From Pedobacter sp. Leaf216 (GTDB taxonomy: Bacteria > Bacteroidota > Bacteroidia > Sphingobacteriales > Sphingobacteriaceae): 62,533 bases of DNA. The translations under genes and the position numbers were made by a program. The DNA lies in assembly GCF_001421515.1 (NCBI RefSeq), contig NZ_LMKM01000005.1:1-62533 (forward strand), read 5' to 3'. Below the pieces are notes generated by a model that ran no database searches, had not been told where the DNA came from, and saw only the letters and a program-made list of their open reading frames with translations. Below, piece by piece: positions 45,302 to 54,267 of the stretch. Position 1 is the first letter of the stretch. The number at the start of each line of letters is the position of its first letter.

Positions 45302-46295
45302 AACTTTTTTTTGTGTAGATGCACATACCTGTGGAAATCCGGTTAGATTGGTAGCTGGTGGGGGTCCTCAGCTTGTAGGCGCGAATATGAGCGAAAAACG
45401 CCAGCACTTTTTACGTGAATTCGACTGGATCAGAACAGGTTTAATGTTCGAACCACGTGGGCACGATATGATGTCGGGCAGTATCCTTTATCCGCCACAT
45501 GATCCTGCCAATGATGTTGCCGTATTGTTTATCGAAACCAGTGGTTGCCTGCCCATGTGCGGTCACGGTACAATCGGTACCATTACCATTGCCATTGAAG
45601 AAGGATTGATCCAACCTAAAATCCCCGGGGTAATAAGAATGGAAGCACCGGCCGGATTGGTGTTAATCGAATACAAACAGGAAGGAAAAAAAGTTAAATC
45701 TGTTAAACTCAAAAATGTGGCTTCATACCTCGCCGCAGAAAACCTTCAGGTAGAATGCCCTGATTTGGGTACCCTTACCTTTGATGTGGCCTATGGTGGT
45801 AACTTTTATGCCATTGTAGATCCTCAGGAGAATTTTCCGGGATTGGAGAACTATACTGCTTCACAACTCATTACCTGGAGCCAAACCATCAGAAAACGCA
45901 TTAACGAACTATATACTTTTGTACATCCGCAGGATGCAACGATAAATGGCTGTAGCCATGTATTGTGGACCGGGAAAACAATCGATCCTACATCAACGGC
46001 CAGAAATGCTGTTTTTTATGGTGATAAAGCCATAGATCGATCGCCATGCGGCACCGGAACTTCGGCGCGTTTGGCCCAATGGTATGCTAAAGGAAAGCTT
46101 AAACAAGGGGAGGATTTTATCCACGAAAGTTTTATCGGTAGTAAGTTTATTGGCAGGGTAGAAGAGGTGGTAGATTTAAATGGCATCAAAGCGATAATAC
46201 CAAGTGTAGAGGGCTGGGCAAAAATTTATGGATACAATACCATTAAAATTGATGCTGAGGATGATCCCTATGCTTATGGATTTCAGGTGATTTAG
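45294..46295 (+). CDS. 4-hydroxyproline 2-epimerase
   Basis: A 333-residue proline racemase superfamily protein. Both catalytic cysteines are present: C89 in PMCGHGTIG and C252 in DRSPCGTGTSA. Two cysteines distinguish epimerases/racemases from trans-3-hydroxy-L-proline dehydratases, which have Thr at the second site. With the neighbouring genes, the reaction is trans-4-hydroxy-L-proline to cis-4-hydroxy-D-proline, the entry step of the pathway. It overlaps the upstream dehydrogenase gene by 8 bp and is 14 bp before the flavoprotein gene. Confidence 0.93.
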   Translation: MSKTFFCVDAHTCGNPVRLVAGGGPQLVGANMSEKRQHFLREFDWIRTGLMFEPRGHDMMSGSILYPPHDPANDVAVLFIETSGCLPMCGHGTIGTITIAIEEGLIQPKIPGVIRMEAPAGLVLIEYKQEGKKVKSVKLKNVASYLAAENLQVECPDLGTLTFDVAYGGNFYAIVDPQENFPGLENYTASQLITWSQTIRKRINELYTFVHPQDATINGCSHVLWTGKTIDPTSTARNAVFYGDKAIDRSPCGTGTSARLAQWYAKGKLKQGEDFIHESFIGSKFIGRVEEVVDLNGIKAIIPSVEGWAKIYGYNTIKIDAEDDPYAYGFQVI

Positions 46296-46309
46296 TAATA
46301 ATAAAAAGA

Positions 46310-47551
46310 ATGACGAAAGTATTAATTATAGGCGGCGGAATTGTAGGCTTAACATCAGCATATTATTTGCAGAAAAAGGGCTACGAGGTAACCATTTTAG
46401 ATAAGGGAGAAATTACCGATAACTGTTCTTTCGGTAACGCAGGGATGATTGTGCCAAGTCATTTTGTGCCATTGGCCGCTCCAGGTATGATTAAACAGGG
46501 TATTAGATGGATGTTTAACAGCAAAAGTCCGTTTTATGTGCGCCCATCGTTAAACGGGAATCTCATTAACTGGGGATTAAAGTTTATGAAACACGCCACG
46601 GCAAAGCATGTAAGTCAATCGGCAGAACCCTTGCGCGATCTTTCATTGTTGAGCAAAAAGTTGTATGAAGGTTTGGCTAAAGAACCCGATTTTAACTTCG
46701 AACTCACCAATAAAGGCATTCTTGCATTTTATAAAACCGAAAAGGCAGGCGAAGAAGAAGCACACTTGGCCGAAAAAGCAATTGAACTCGGTTTGGATAT
46801 GGCTGTGCTCACCGCAGATGAATGTAGCGCTTTACAACCTGATTTAAAATTAGATGTGTTGGGTGCGGTACATTACCGTTGTGATGCACACCTTTACCCC
46901 ACCAAGTTGATGAATGCCCTGTTGAAGTATTTAATTGATAACGGTGTGAACATTGAACGTGGAAAAGAGGTTGATAAAATTGAAACTTCGGGCAATCGCA
47001 TTGCTAAAGTTTTTACCGGTAACCAGGCCTGGGAGGCCGATCAGTATGTAATTGCTACAGGATCGTGGTCGCCGGCGGTAGCTAAAATGGCCGATCTTAA
47101 TATCTCATTAATGCCCGGTAAAGGATATTCCTTTATGGAAGCAGAACCTCAAAACCGTTTAACAATCCCTGCATTATTGTGCGAAGCCAGGGTAGCCATT
47201 ACGCCAATGAACGGGCAGATCAGGTATGGAGGGACAATGGAATTGGATAAAATTAATAACAGAATTAATATGCAAAGGGTTAAAGGTATTGTAGAATCTG
47301 TACCTAAATATTTCCCTGACTTAAAACCTGCAATTCCTGCCGAAAAAGATATCTGGTATGGCTTCCGTCCGTCATCACCAGATGGATTACCTTATATTGG
47401 CAGAAGTGAAAAACGGGAAAATTTAATTGTAGCCACCGGGCATGGTATGATGGGATTGAGCTTAGGGCCTGCTACAGGTTTACTGGTAAGCCAGATTGTT
47501 GCTGGTATGGATACCGATCTAAAATTGGAGCCATATGCCGTAGTTCGATAA
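46310..47551 (+). CDS. FAD-dependent hydroxy-D-proline dehydrogenase (DadA-like)
   Basis: A 413-residue flavoprotein of the D-amino-acid dehydrogenase (DAO) family. The FAD dinucleotide site is GGGIVGLTSAYYLQKKGYEV at the N-terminus; GRSEKRENLIVATGHGMMGLSLGP at the C-terminus is the second FAD-contact motif. In this operon it should oxidise cis-4-hydroxy-D-proline to delta-1-pyrroline-4-hydroxy-2-carboxylate, passing electrons to the respiratory chain. No signal peptide. It is the last gene of the operon; a strong terminator-like hairpin follows at 47589. Confidence 0.9.
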   Translation: MTKVLIIGGGIVGLTSAYYLQKKGYEVTILDKGEITDNCSFGNAGMIVPSHFVPLAAPGMIKQGIRWMFNSKSPFYVRPSLNGNLINWGLKFMKHATAKHVSQSAEPLRDLSLLSKKLYEGLAKEPDFNFELTNKGILAFYKTEKAGEEEAHLAEKAIELGLDMAVLTADECSALQPDLKLDVLGAVHYRCDAHLYPTKLMNALLKYLIDNGVNIERGKEVDKIETSGNRIAKVFTGNQAWEADQYVIATGSWSPAVAKMADLNISLMPGKGYSFMEAEPQNRLTIPALLCEARVAITPMNGQIRYGGTMELDKINNRINMQRVKGIVESVPKYFPDLKPAIPAEKDIWYGFRPSSPDGLPYIGRSEKRENLIVATGHGMMGLSLGPATGLLVSQIVAGMDTDLKLEPYAVVR

Positions 47552-47584
47552 CGGGCTTTGGTTTTTTCAGCTTGTATGTAGTAT

Positions 47585-48261
47585 TCCCAGAGAAGTCAAG
47601 TTTTAAAAACTTGACTTCTCTTTTTTGCGATTTATTTTTGTAAAAAATAGAACTTACCTAGTTTAATTGCCTTAAAACTTACGTCCGCATTAAGATTCCC
47701 GCATGCGCGGGAATGACGACCGTGTTAAAAGATTTGCTAAAAGGATTGCTTTTGATCGCTCTTCTATTTTACTGCTCCTAAGGTTTGTGGGCGATCGTCA
47801 TTGCGAAGCCAATTTTTCATTGGAAGAAGCAATCTTTTATATTCAGCAATTGCTTCCTATCTCACAATGCCGATATTATTAGCACACTTAGCGTTTTATA
47901 CTTTCAGCCCCAGAGAAGTCAAGTTTTAAAAACTTGACTTCTCTTTTTTTTGAGATTTATTTTTGTAAAAAATAGAACTTACTTAGTTTAATTGCCTTAA
48001 AGCCTTACATCCGCATTAAGATTCCCGCATGCGCAAGAATGACGGCCGGGTTAAAAAACTTGCTAAAAAGATTGCTTTTGATCGCTCTTTTATTTTACTG
48101 CTCGTAAGGTAAGGTTTGTACGCGGTCGTCATTGCGAAGCCAATTTTTCATTGGATGAAGCAATCTTTTTATACTCTGCAATCACTTCGTACCTCAGCAA
48201 TGCCGATATTATTTAGCACACTTACCTTTTTATACTTTCAGCCCCAGAGAAGTCAAGTTTT
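47585..48261. repeat. ~330-bp repeat array, left part
   Basis: Two full units begin with the AGAGAAGTCAAGTTTT hairpin at 47589 and 47912, and a third, broken unit starts at 48246 and stops after its first hairpin arm at 48261. Each full unit also holds ATTCCCGCATGCGCGGGAAT or a variant, a GATCGCTCTT segment and CGTCATTGCGAAGCCAATTT with GAAGCAATCTT, i.e. pieces of other dispersed repeat families of this window. No gene. Confidence 0.85.
47589..47626 (+). terminator. strong terminator hairpin, part of a repeat
   Basis: AGAGAAGTCAAGTTTT (47589-47604) and its exact complement (47606-47621) form a 16-base-pair stem followed by a T-run. It can end the hydroxyproline operon. The same hairpin recurs at 47912 and 49273, so it is the first part of a ~330-bp repeat unit. 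Confidence 0.8.
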
Positions 48262-48331
48262 ATCGGCTTAACTTTAATGATATTGAGACGCAAAGACCAA
48301 AAAATTAGAAATAACCCTAATTGATTTTAAT

Positions 48332-48607
48332 TTATTTATTTGTTTCTCTCCATTTGTTAACGACTATATTTCCAATAACGATGACTAGAATTAAAATGAA
48401 CAGGTCGGCAATGAAATATTTAGTTGAAAAACCAAAATCAGATGTAATAGAAGGGTTAGAAAATTTTCCTCCTGAATAGAGATAAAAATTAAAGGGAAAA
48501 CCAATCTTAGTAAAACCGTCGGATGCTGCATTGTCCTGATAAGAAATAGCAGTTAACAATGCAAAAATCAGCAACATAATTATTGTGGGAATTAGTTTTA
48601 GCTTCAT
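48332..48607 (-). CDS. small membrane protein
   Basis: A 91-residue protein with an N-terminal hydrophobic segment (about 4-22, possibly an uncleaved signal) and a second near the C-terminus (about 66-85), with a polar loop between. No known domain. It starts one base after the metalloprotease gene on the same strand and is therefore co-transcribed with it. It lies inside the 1-kb segment between repeat copies and looks richer in A+T than nearby genes by eye. Confidence 0.6.
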   Translation of the reverse strand: MKLKLIPTIIMLLIFALLTAISYQDNAASDGFTKIGFPFNFYLYSGGKFSNPSITSDFGFSTKYFIADLFILILVIVIGNIVVNKWRETNK

Positions 48608-48608
48608 G

Positions 48609-49283
48609 TTAATTTAAATTTAGCTTTCCATTTCGATATGCATTTATTAACAGGTTAATCTGATCTCCTACCACTGTAGTAGAAGTTAAATCCGTATTAT
48701 ACTTGCTTCCACCAGAAAACATAATATTTGTGCTATCTTTTGTGTTTTGTTTAGCATGTGTCCAATATTGTCTTGAATCAGATCTTAATGTACTTTGATC
48801 ATCTACATGTAACAACGAAAATGTATGTCCAAGTTCATGTGGAATGGTATTGTTATCTAACCCTTGAATGATATTGTTTACATAAGAAACGTTCAAACTT
48901 ACAGTACTTCCACCAATATTATGCGCAAAGCCATACAAATTTTTCATTTCACCAATGTTATCCATTATTTGTATTAGGTGCTCGTTGTTCATTTTTTGAT
49001 CAGGGTTTCTAACTATTCTATACTTCATAAAAAAAGAAACGTTCACTGTTTTCTTTATCGTTGAAAAGAATGTTTTGTAAGCAAAGCCATCTAAACCGCT
49101 ATTTATAATTCGATTATGGTTATTGAATTTACTGATTGGGAAATTAATATACGTTTGGTAACTGATCTGATAAGACCTCTTTAATTGTGTTTCCATTACT
49201 GAAGCCAGCCTAAATAAATTTGTTACCTTATCTTTTGTCCTATCAAGGATAGCAACCTTAAGTTTTAGCCCCAGAGAAGTCAA
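48609..49283 (-). CDS. matrixin-like zinc metalloprotease, probably 5'-truncated
   Basis: A frame of up to 224 codons with a full metzincin zinc site, HELGHTFSLLH (HExxHxxxxxH), followed by SGGSKYNTD, suggesting an M10/M57-like secreted protease. The only start for the full frame is a TTG at 49283 inside the repeat hairpin, with an in-frame TAA two codons upstream in the hairpin loop. The first codons (TSLGLK) are repeat sequence. No signal peptide or propeptide is present, although such proteases are normally exported. An internal ATG at codon 29 is an alternative start. I infer that the 5' end was lost when the repeat junction formed. Confidence 0.65.
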   Translation of the reverse strand: MTSLGLKLKVAILDRTKDKVTNLFRLASVMETQLKRSYQISYQTYINFPISKFNNHNRIINSGLDGFAYKTFFSTIKKTVNVSFFMKYRIVRNPDQKMNNEHLIQIMDNIGEMKNLYGFAHNIGGSTVSLNVSYVNNIIQGLDNNTIPHELGHTFSLLHVDDQSTLRSDSRQYWTHAKQNTKDSTNIMFSGGSKYNTDLTSTTVVGDQINLLINAYRNGKLNLN

Positions 49284-49550
49284 GTTTTAAAAACTTGACT
49301 TCTCTTTTTTGCGATTTAGTTTTTGTAAACAAATAGAACTTACCTAGTTCAATTGCCTTAAAGCCTTACATCAGCATTAAGATTCCCGCATGCGCGAGAA
49401 TGACGGCCGTGTTAAAAAACTTGCTCAAAGACTTGCTTCTGATCGCTCTTCTATTTTACTGCTCCTAAGGTAAGGTTTGTGGGCGATCGTCATTGCGAAG
49501 CCAATTTTTCATTGGATGAAGCAATCTTTTTATACTCAGCAATCACTTCG
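49268..49550. repeat. ~330-bp repeat array, right part
   Basis: One further copy of the ~330-bp unit: hairpin at 49273-49305, then CCCGCATGCGCGAGAATG, GATCGCTCTT and CGTCATTGCGAAGCCAATTT, ending near GCAATCACTTCGT at 49550. The first 21 bases (49268-49288) are identical to 48241-48261 at the break in the left part, so the 1-kb gene segment lies between exact direct copies. Confidence 0.85.
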
Positions 49551-49932
49551 TCATTTCTTAACCTCTGTGCCGCCCAATGACGATTTTTTTATCAGAATCA
49601 GTCAATTTACTTTGAAACCTTCCTGCCGTGGGCAGCGGCAAAACAAAGTAAAATCTTACATTTTACCTTAAAGTATCATTCCCAAAAAAACAATTTTGTG
49701 AATAACTGGTTGTTTGCCATTCCTTTAATCAGTTATAATTGCGTTAAAACCATCGCTATACGTTGTAAACTAGGTTTTTAGTAGCGTTTTCACCTTAAAT
49801 TGAGGATAAAATCCGTCATATATTATCAAATTGTAGCAGGATTTTAACCTTATCTTTCTTTTATTGGTTTTTTAGGGTTAATATCCTTACATTCAATTCG
49901 TAATCAACAAACCAACCTAACTAAACTAAATC
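49551..49932. other. intergenic before the AraC gene
   Basis: No gene. TATCTTTC at 49851-49858 is one base from a perfect TAnnTTTG box and would give a leader of about 70 bases for the AraC-type gene. The rest is AT-rich sequence without clear repeats. Confidence 0.35.
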
Positions 49933-50835
49933 ATGAAAGTATTACCATTTACCATGCTTGTTCCCGATGACAAGAGTGTGATATCGGAACATATTGAACT
50001 GCCTTATTTTTATCAGTACCTGCACCGCCACGATGAATGGCAGATCACTTACATAGAAAAAGGGGAGGGCACATTAATCGCCGGTAACGATATGCACGCC
50101 TTCCGATCGGGAGATGTTTTCGTAATTGGTGCAAAGCTTCCTCATTTATTTAAAAGTAACCCCGAGTATTTTTCTGCAGATAACCACAAAACCATTAAAG
50201 CCTGTTCAGTTTACTTCAATCCCAATGGTATACTGGCTGCACTCTTTAACCTTCCTGAAATGAAAATGGCCAGTGCTTTTTTGGCGAAGAACAAACACGG
50301 CTTCAAAATTTCAAACGGTTTTACTAAAGATATCATCGCTAAAATTTTTAATGTGCACCATGCATCTGGTGTAGATGTACTGTTTAATTTTTTAAAATTG
50401 GTTAATGGCCTGCAAGATTTAAACGAGAATGTAGAATCGCTTTGCTCGGATATGTACTCATCTAACGTAACCGAAAATGAAGGGATGCGCTTGAGTAAAA
50501 TCATCAATTTTATTACCGAAAATTACAACAACCAAATTTCTTTAGAGGATGTTGCAAATGCTGCTTTTATGACTCCGCAAGCCTTTTGCCGATATTTTAA
50601 GAAACATACAGGGCATACTTTCGTTTCGTTTTTAAATGAAGTAAGAATTAACGATGCCTGTAAAAGTCTGATTTCCGGAGAAAAAGCCGATTGCATATCT
50701 GGTGTAGCGTACAAAGCAGGTTTTAACAGCATCACCAATTTTAACCGGGTATTTAAAAGCATTATTGGCCAATCACCACGGGCATATATCGATACTTACA
50801 ACAGCGTAAGCAGGGTAAGTTACGTGGGCGCATAA
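49933..50835 (+). CDS. AraC-family transcriptional regulator
   Basis: A 300-residue protein with an N-terminal cupin-like sensing domain (about 20-100, HRHDEWQITYIEKGEGTLIAG) and a C-terminal AraC DNA-binding domain (about 190-290, with ISLEDVANAAFMTPQAFCRYFKKHTGHTFVSFLNEVRI and the second helix-turn-helix GFNSITNFNRVFKSIIGQSP). It lies between the hydroxyproline operon and the DUF885-permease-S9 genes, 87 bp upstream of the latter, so it is the natural candidate regulator of one or both. Effector unknown; hydroxyproline or a peptide is an inference. Confidence 0.92.
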   Translation: MKVLPFTMLVPDDKSVISEHIELPYFYQYLHRHDEWQITYIEKGEGTLIAGNDMHAFRSGDVFVIGAKLPHLFKSNPEYFSADNHKTIKACSVYFNPNGILAALFNLPEMKMASAFLAKNKHGFKISNGFTKDIIAKIFNVHHASGVDVLFNFLKLVNGLQDLNENVESLCSDMYSSNVTENEGMRLSKIINFITENYNNQISLEDVANAAFMTPQAFCRYFKKHTGHTFVSFLNEVRINDACKSLISGEKADCISGVAYKAGFNSITNFNRVFKSIIGQSPRAYIDTYNSVSRVSYVGA

Positions 50836-50922
50836 GTCACAATTTTAATTTCAAACCTAAAATAGCAAGCCGTTTTTTCAGATGGAGGCAACTCCTATTC
50901 GCCAAAATTTAACCGATCTCAA

Positions 50923-52704
50923 ATGCAAAACAAGTCCCGTTTTTTTGCCCTTTTGTTAACCATAAGCCTATTATCAAGCACCCTTGCAATTGCCCAGCTG
51001 CCAAATGCAACGCTTTACGAACAAACCAGCGAAATGGGTACGCTCATTTTGGGTTACCAGAAGGACGTAGATGCCATTAACGATTTTTATTATCCATACG
51101 CTACGGGTGGTTTTTATGCCTACCCAATGACAACCTTTAAAAGCCCGGAACAACGGAAAAGACTCCAGGATATTAATAACGACTATTTACAAAAGTTAAA
51201 GGAAGCCCAGTTTGATACATTTAGTATTTATGGCAAGGTAGATTACATTTTGCTTAAAAAGGAGATCGAATCATCAGTTTGGTTACTCAATAAAGAAGAA
51301 ACAGATTACAATGCACTGGCTAAGTATTTTACCTTCGCCGATTCCATTTATGCCCTCGAAAAACTAAGGCGCAGAGGAACCTATAAAGAAGGATCATTAC
51401 TAGCTGCACAGATGAGTGAAACAGCAAAGCAAATTGATACGCTGAGTTTAAGTTTTAAAAAAGTGAGCAAGCTTAAGCCAGATCAACTTAAAATGGCTGC
51501 GGCAGTAACATTCAGTTTAAAACAACGCTTAAAAGGGTTTTATCAGTTTTATATGGATTACGAACCTGGTTTTACCTGGTGGGCACCCAAACCATACGAA
51601 AAGCTCGACCTTGCCTTAAACAACTACGCCAGGTTATTTGCTGATGGGCGTGATTCCATTCCGGCTGTAAAAACAGATAAACCTGAAATAAAAGGCACAC
51701 CGATAGGCCGCCAAGAACTAATACGGCAGTTAAATGCCGAACTGATTCCTTATACCCCCGAACAACTGATTCAGCTTGCCGAAAAGGAGTTTAAGTATTG
51801 TGATGAAGAACTCTTAAAGGCATCAACCGCAATGGGCTATGGGAAAGACTGGAAAAAAGCGCAGGAAAAAATCAAAAACAGTTATGTTCCGCTAGGTAAA
51901 CAAGCCGAGCTCATTGTGAAACTGCAGGATGATGCTTTAACTTTTATAAAAGCCAACGACCTCATTAGTATTCCTGCTTTGGCAGAAGAAACCTGGGGTA
52001 TGGTAATGATGTCGGCCGAACGCCAGCTGGTTAATCCATTTTTTACCGGAGGTCGCGAAATCAGTATTTCTTACCCCACCAACGGCATGGGAGAAGATGA
52101 TAAACTGATGAGTATGCGGGGAAACAATCCTTATTTTTCGAGAGGAACCGTACAGCACGAGTTATTGCCAGGGCACCATTATCAATATTTTATCAATAAC
52201 CGCTATAAAAGCTACCGTGAATCGTTTAAAACCCCATTTAGTGTAGAGGGGTGGCCTTTATATTGGGAGCTTTTGCTTTACGATAAAGGTTTTGCCAAAA
52301 CACCTGAAGAAAAAATGGGAATGTTGTTCTGGAGGATGCACCGCTGCGCCAGGATTCTGTTTTCGTTAAACTTTCATCTTGGCAAATGGACCCCGCAAGA
52401 ATGTGTAGATTTCTTGATAAACCGTGTCGGACACGAACGTGCCAATGCCGAAGGCGAGGTACGAAGATCTTTCAAAGGCGATTATAGCCCCTTATACCAG
52501 GTAGCCTACCTTACAGGTGGTTTACAGCTTTTTGCACTCAAAAAAGAAATGGTTGATAGTGGTAAAATGAGCTTTAAAGCCTTTCATGATGCAGTGATCA
52601 AAGAAAATTTAATCCCTGTAGAAATGATCAGAGCAACATTAACCAACCAGCCTTTAACCCGCGACTTTACCACCACCTGGCATTTTTACGATCAACTTAA
52701 ATAA
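50923..52704 (+). CDS. exported DUF885 family putative metallopeptidase
   Basis: A 593-residue protein with a signal peptide (about 1-24, ending AIAQ). It matches DUF885, an alpha-helical family distantly related to M32/M3-type peptidases; the HELLPGHHYQ segment (H412, E413, H418/H419) corresponds to its conserved HExxPGHH motif and is probably a zinc site. Peptidase activity is suspected from this motif and from the neighbouring permease and dipeptidyl-peptidase genes. It is the first gene of a likely five-gene series (gaps 41, 79, 84 and 71 bp). Confidence 0.85.
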   Translation: MQNKSRFFALLLTISLLSSTLAIAQLPNATLYEQTSEMGTLILGYQKDVDAINDFYYPYATGGFYAYPMTTFKSPEQRKRLQDINNDYLQKLKEAQFDTFSIYGKVDYILLKKEIESSVWLLNKEETDYNALAKYFTFADSIYALEKLRRRGTYKEGSLLAAQMSETAKQIDTLSLSFKKVSKLKPDQLKMAAAVTFSLKQRLKGFYQFYMDYEPGFTWWAPKPYEKLDLALNNYARLFADGRDSIPAVKTDKPEIKGTPIGRQELIRQLNAELIPYTPEQLIQLAEKEFKYCDEELLKASTAMGYGKDWKKAQEKIKNSYVPLGKQAELIVKLQDDALTFIKANDLISIPALAEETWGMVMMSAERQLVNPFFTGGREISISYPTNGMGEDDKLMSMRGNNPYFSRGTVQHELLPGHHYQYFINNRYKSYRESFKTPFSVEGWPLYWELLLYDKGFAKTPEEKMGMLFWRMHRCARILFSLNFHLGKWTPQECVDFLINRVGHERANAEGEVRRSFKGDYSPLYQVAYLTGGLQLFALKKEMVDSGKMSFKAFHDAVIKENLIPVEMIRATLTNQPLTRDFTTTWHFYDQLK

Positions 52705-52745
52705 ACCAAACCAGATACAAACAAAACCACCAACAAACCAACCAG

Positions 52746-54188
52746 ATGAAAAACCAGGAAACCACCCAGTTTAAACCCTCACTTAAATTGATGGATGCAA
52801 CCATGCTTGTAGCCGGCAGTATGATCGGATCGGGTATTTTTATAGTAAGTGCAGATATTACCCGTAACGTTGGTAGCTCAGGCTGGCTCCTTGTAGTTTG
52901 GCTTATAACAGGTTTTATGACGCTTACCGCCGCGTTAAGTTATGGCGAATTGAGTGCCATGTTCCCTAAAGCAGGCGGGCAATACATTTATTTAAAAGAA
53001 GCATACAATCCGCTCATTAGCTTTTTATACGGATGGAGTTTTTTTACCGTGATTCAAACAGCAACAATAGCAGCTGTAGGCGTAGCTTTTGCCAAATTTA
53101 CAGCCTACCTGGTGCCGGCATTAAATGAAGATCTTGTTGCAATTGATTTAGGTTTCTTTACCGTTTCTCCGGCACAATTATTAGCAATAGCAGTAATTAT
53201 ATTGCTTACCTACATCAACAACAGGGGGGTAAATGGAGGTAAATTAATTCAAACCACCTTTACAGTTGCCAAATTGCTGAGTTTATTCGGTTTAATTATG
53301 TTCGGGCTTTTCTTTCTTGATAAAGGAATCTGGAAAAGCAACTGGGAAAACATGTGGTCTTTAGGCCCCTTATCAGTTAATGGCAGTATTGGTTCTTATA
53401 CCACTTTGGCAGCTTTCGGAGCCATTGCTGCGGCAATGGTAGGTTCTATTTTCAGTAGCGATTCATGGCACAATGTAACCTTTATCGCGGGGGAAATTAA
53501 AAATCCGGCACGCAACATCGGGTTAAGTTTAGCATTGGGAACAATTATAGTAACTGTACTTTACATCCTAACTAATGTAATGTATACCGGCGTACTTTCG
53601 CTGCACGATATTGCTTACGCCGATAAAGATCGTGTTGCGGTTTCTGCAGCCAACCATATTTTTGGCACAGCAGGCACCATTATCATTGCGCTGATGATTA
53701 TGGTTTCTACCTTCGGCTGTAACAATGGCTTAATTATGGCCGGTGCAAGGGTGTATTATTCCATGGCTAAGGATGGACTCTTCTTTAAAAAAGTAGGCAC
53801 ATTAAATAAAAACGCTGTTCCGGGTTTTGGCCTGTGGATTCAGTGTGTTTTCGCCTGTTTGTGGTGCATTAGCGGTAAATACGGCGATCTGTTGGATATG
53901 ATTTCTTTTGTGGTTGTGATGTTTTATATGCTTACCATATTTGGAATTTTTATCCTCCGTAAAAAACGGCCAGATGCCGAAAGGCCCTACAAAGCATTCG
54001 GATACCCTGTGCTGCCAATTATCTATATTATTATGGGTTTAGCCTTTTGTACCCTGCTGATTATATTTAAACCTAAATTTACCTGGCCGGGCCTGATTAT
54101 TACCTTAATCGGTATCCCTGTTTATTACCTGATAAAAGGAAGCATTGCACGGCAGGATTCGAAAGTTAAAGCCGGTATCAGCGGTTAA
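52746..54188 (+). CDS. APC family amino acid permease
   Basis: A 480-residue inner-membrane transporter with about twelve membrane segments. The first helix has MLVAGSMIGSGIFIVSADI, the substrate-binding unwound region of the APC superfamily, and helix 6 has the FGAIAAAMVGSIFSSDSWHNV segment resembling the LAT-like exchangers. It would move amino acids across the inner membrane. Between a putative peptidase and a dipeptidyl peptidase and near the hydroxyproline operon, proline or hydroxyproline uptake is a reasonable inference; sequence does not prove the substrate. Confidence 0.9.
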   Translation: MKNQETTQFKPSLKLMDATMLVAGSMIGSGIFIVSADITRNVGSSGWLLVVWLITGFMTLTAALSYGELSAMFPKAGGQYIYLKEAYNPLISFLYGWSFFTVIQTATIAAVGVAFAKFTAYLVPALNEDLVAIDLGFFTVSPAQLLAIAVIILLTYINNRGVNGGKLIQTTFTVAKLLSLFGLIMFGLFFLDKGIWKSNWENMWSLGPLSVNGSIGSYTTLAAFGAIAAAMVGSIFSSDSWHNVTFIAGEIKNPARNIGLSLALGTIIVTVLYILTNVMYTGVLSLHDIAYADKDRVAVSAANHIFGTAGTIIIALMIMVSTFGCNNGLIMAGARVYYSMAKDGLFFKKVGTLNKNAVPGFGLWIQCVFACLWCISGKYGDLLDMISFVVVMFYMLTIFGIFILRKKRPDAERPYKAFGYPVLPIIYIIMGLAFCTLLIIFKPKFTWPGLIITLIGIPVYYLIKGSIARQDSKVKAGISG

Positions 54189-54267
54189 AATATTAATGTT
54201 ATCCATCAATATCTAAAAGGAATCTGCAAAAGCGTAGCACTATATTTACTGTAAAAAATCCATCATA

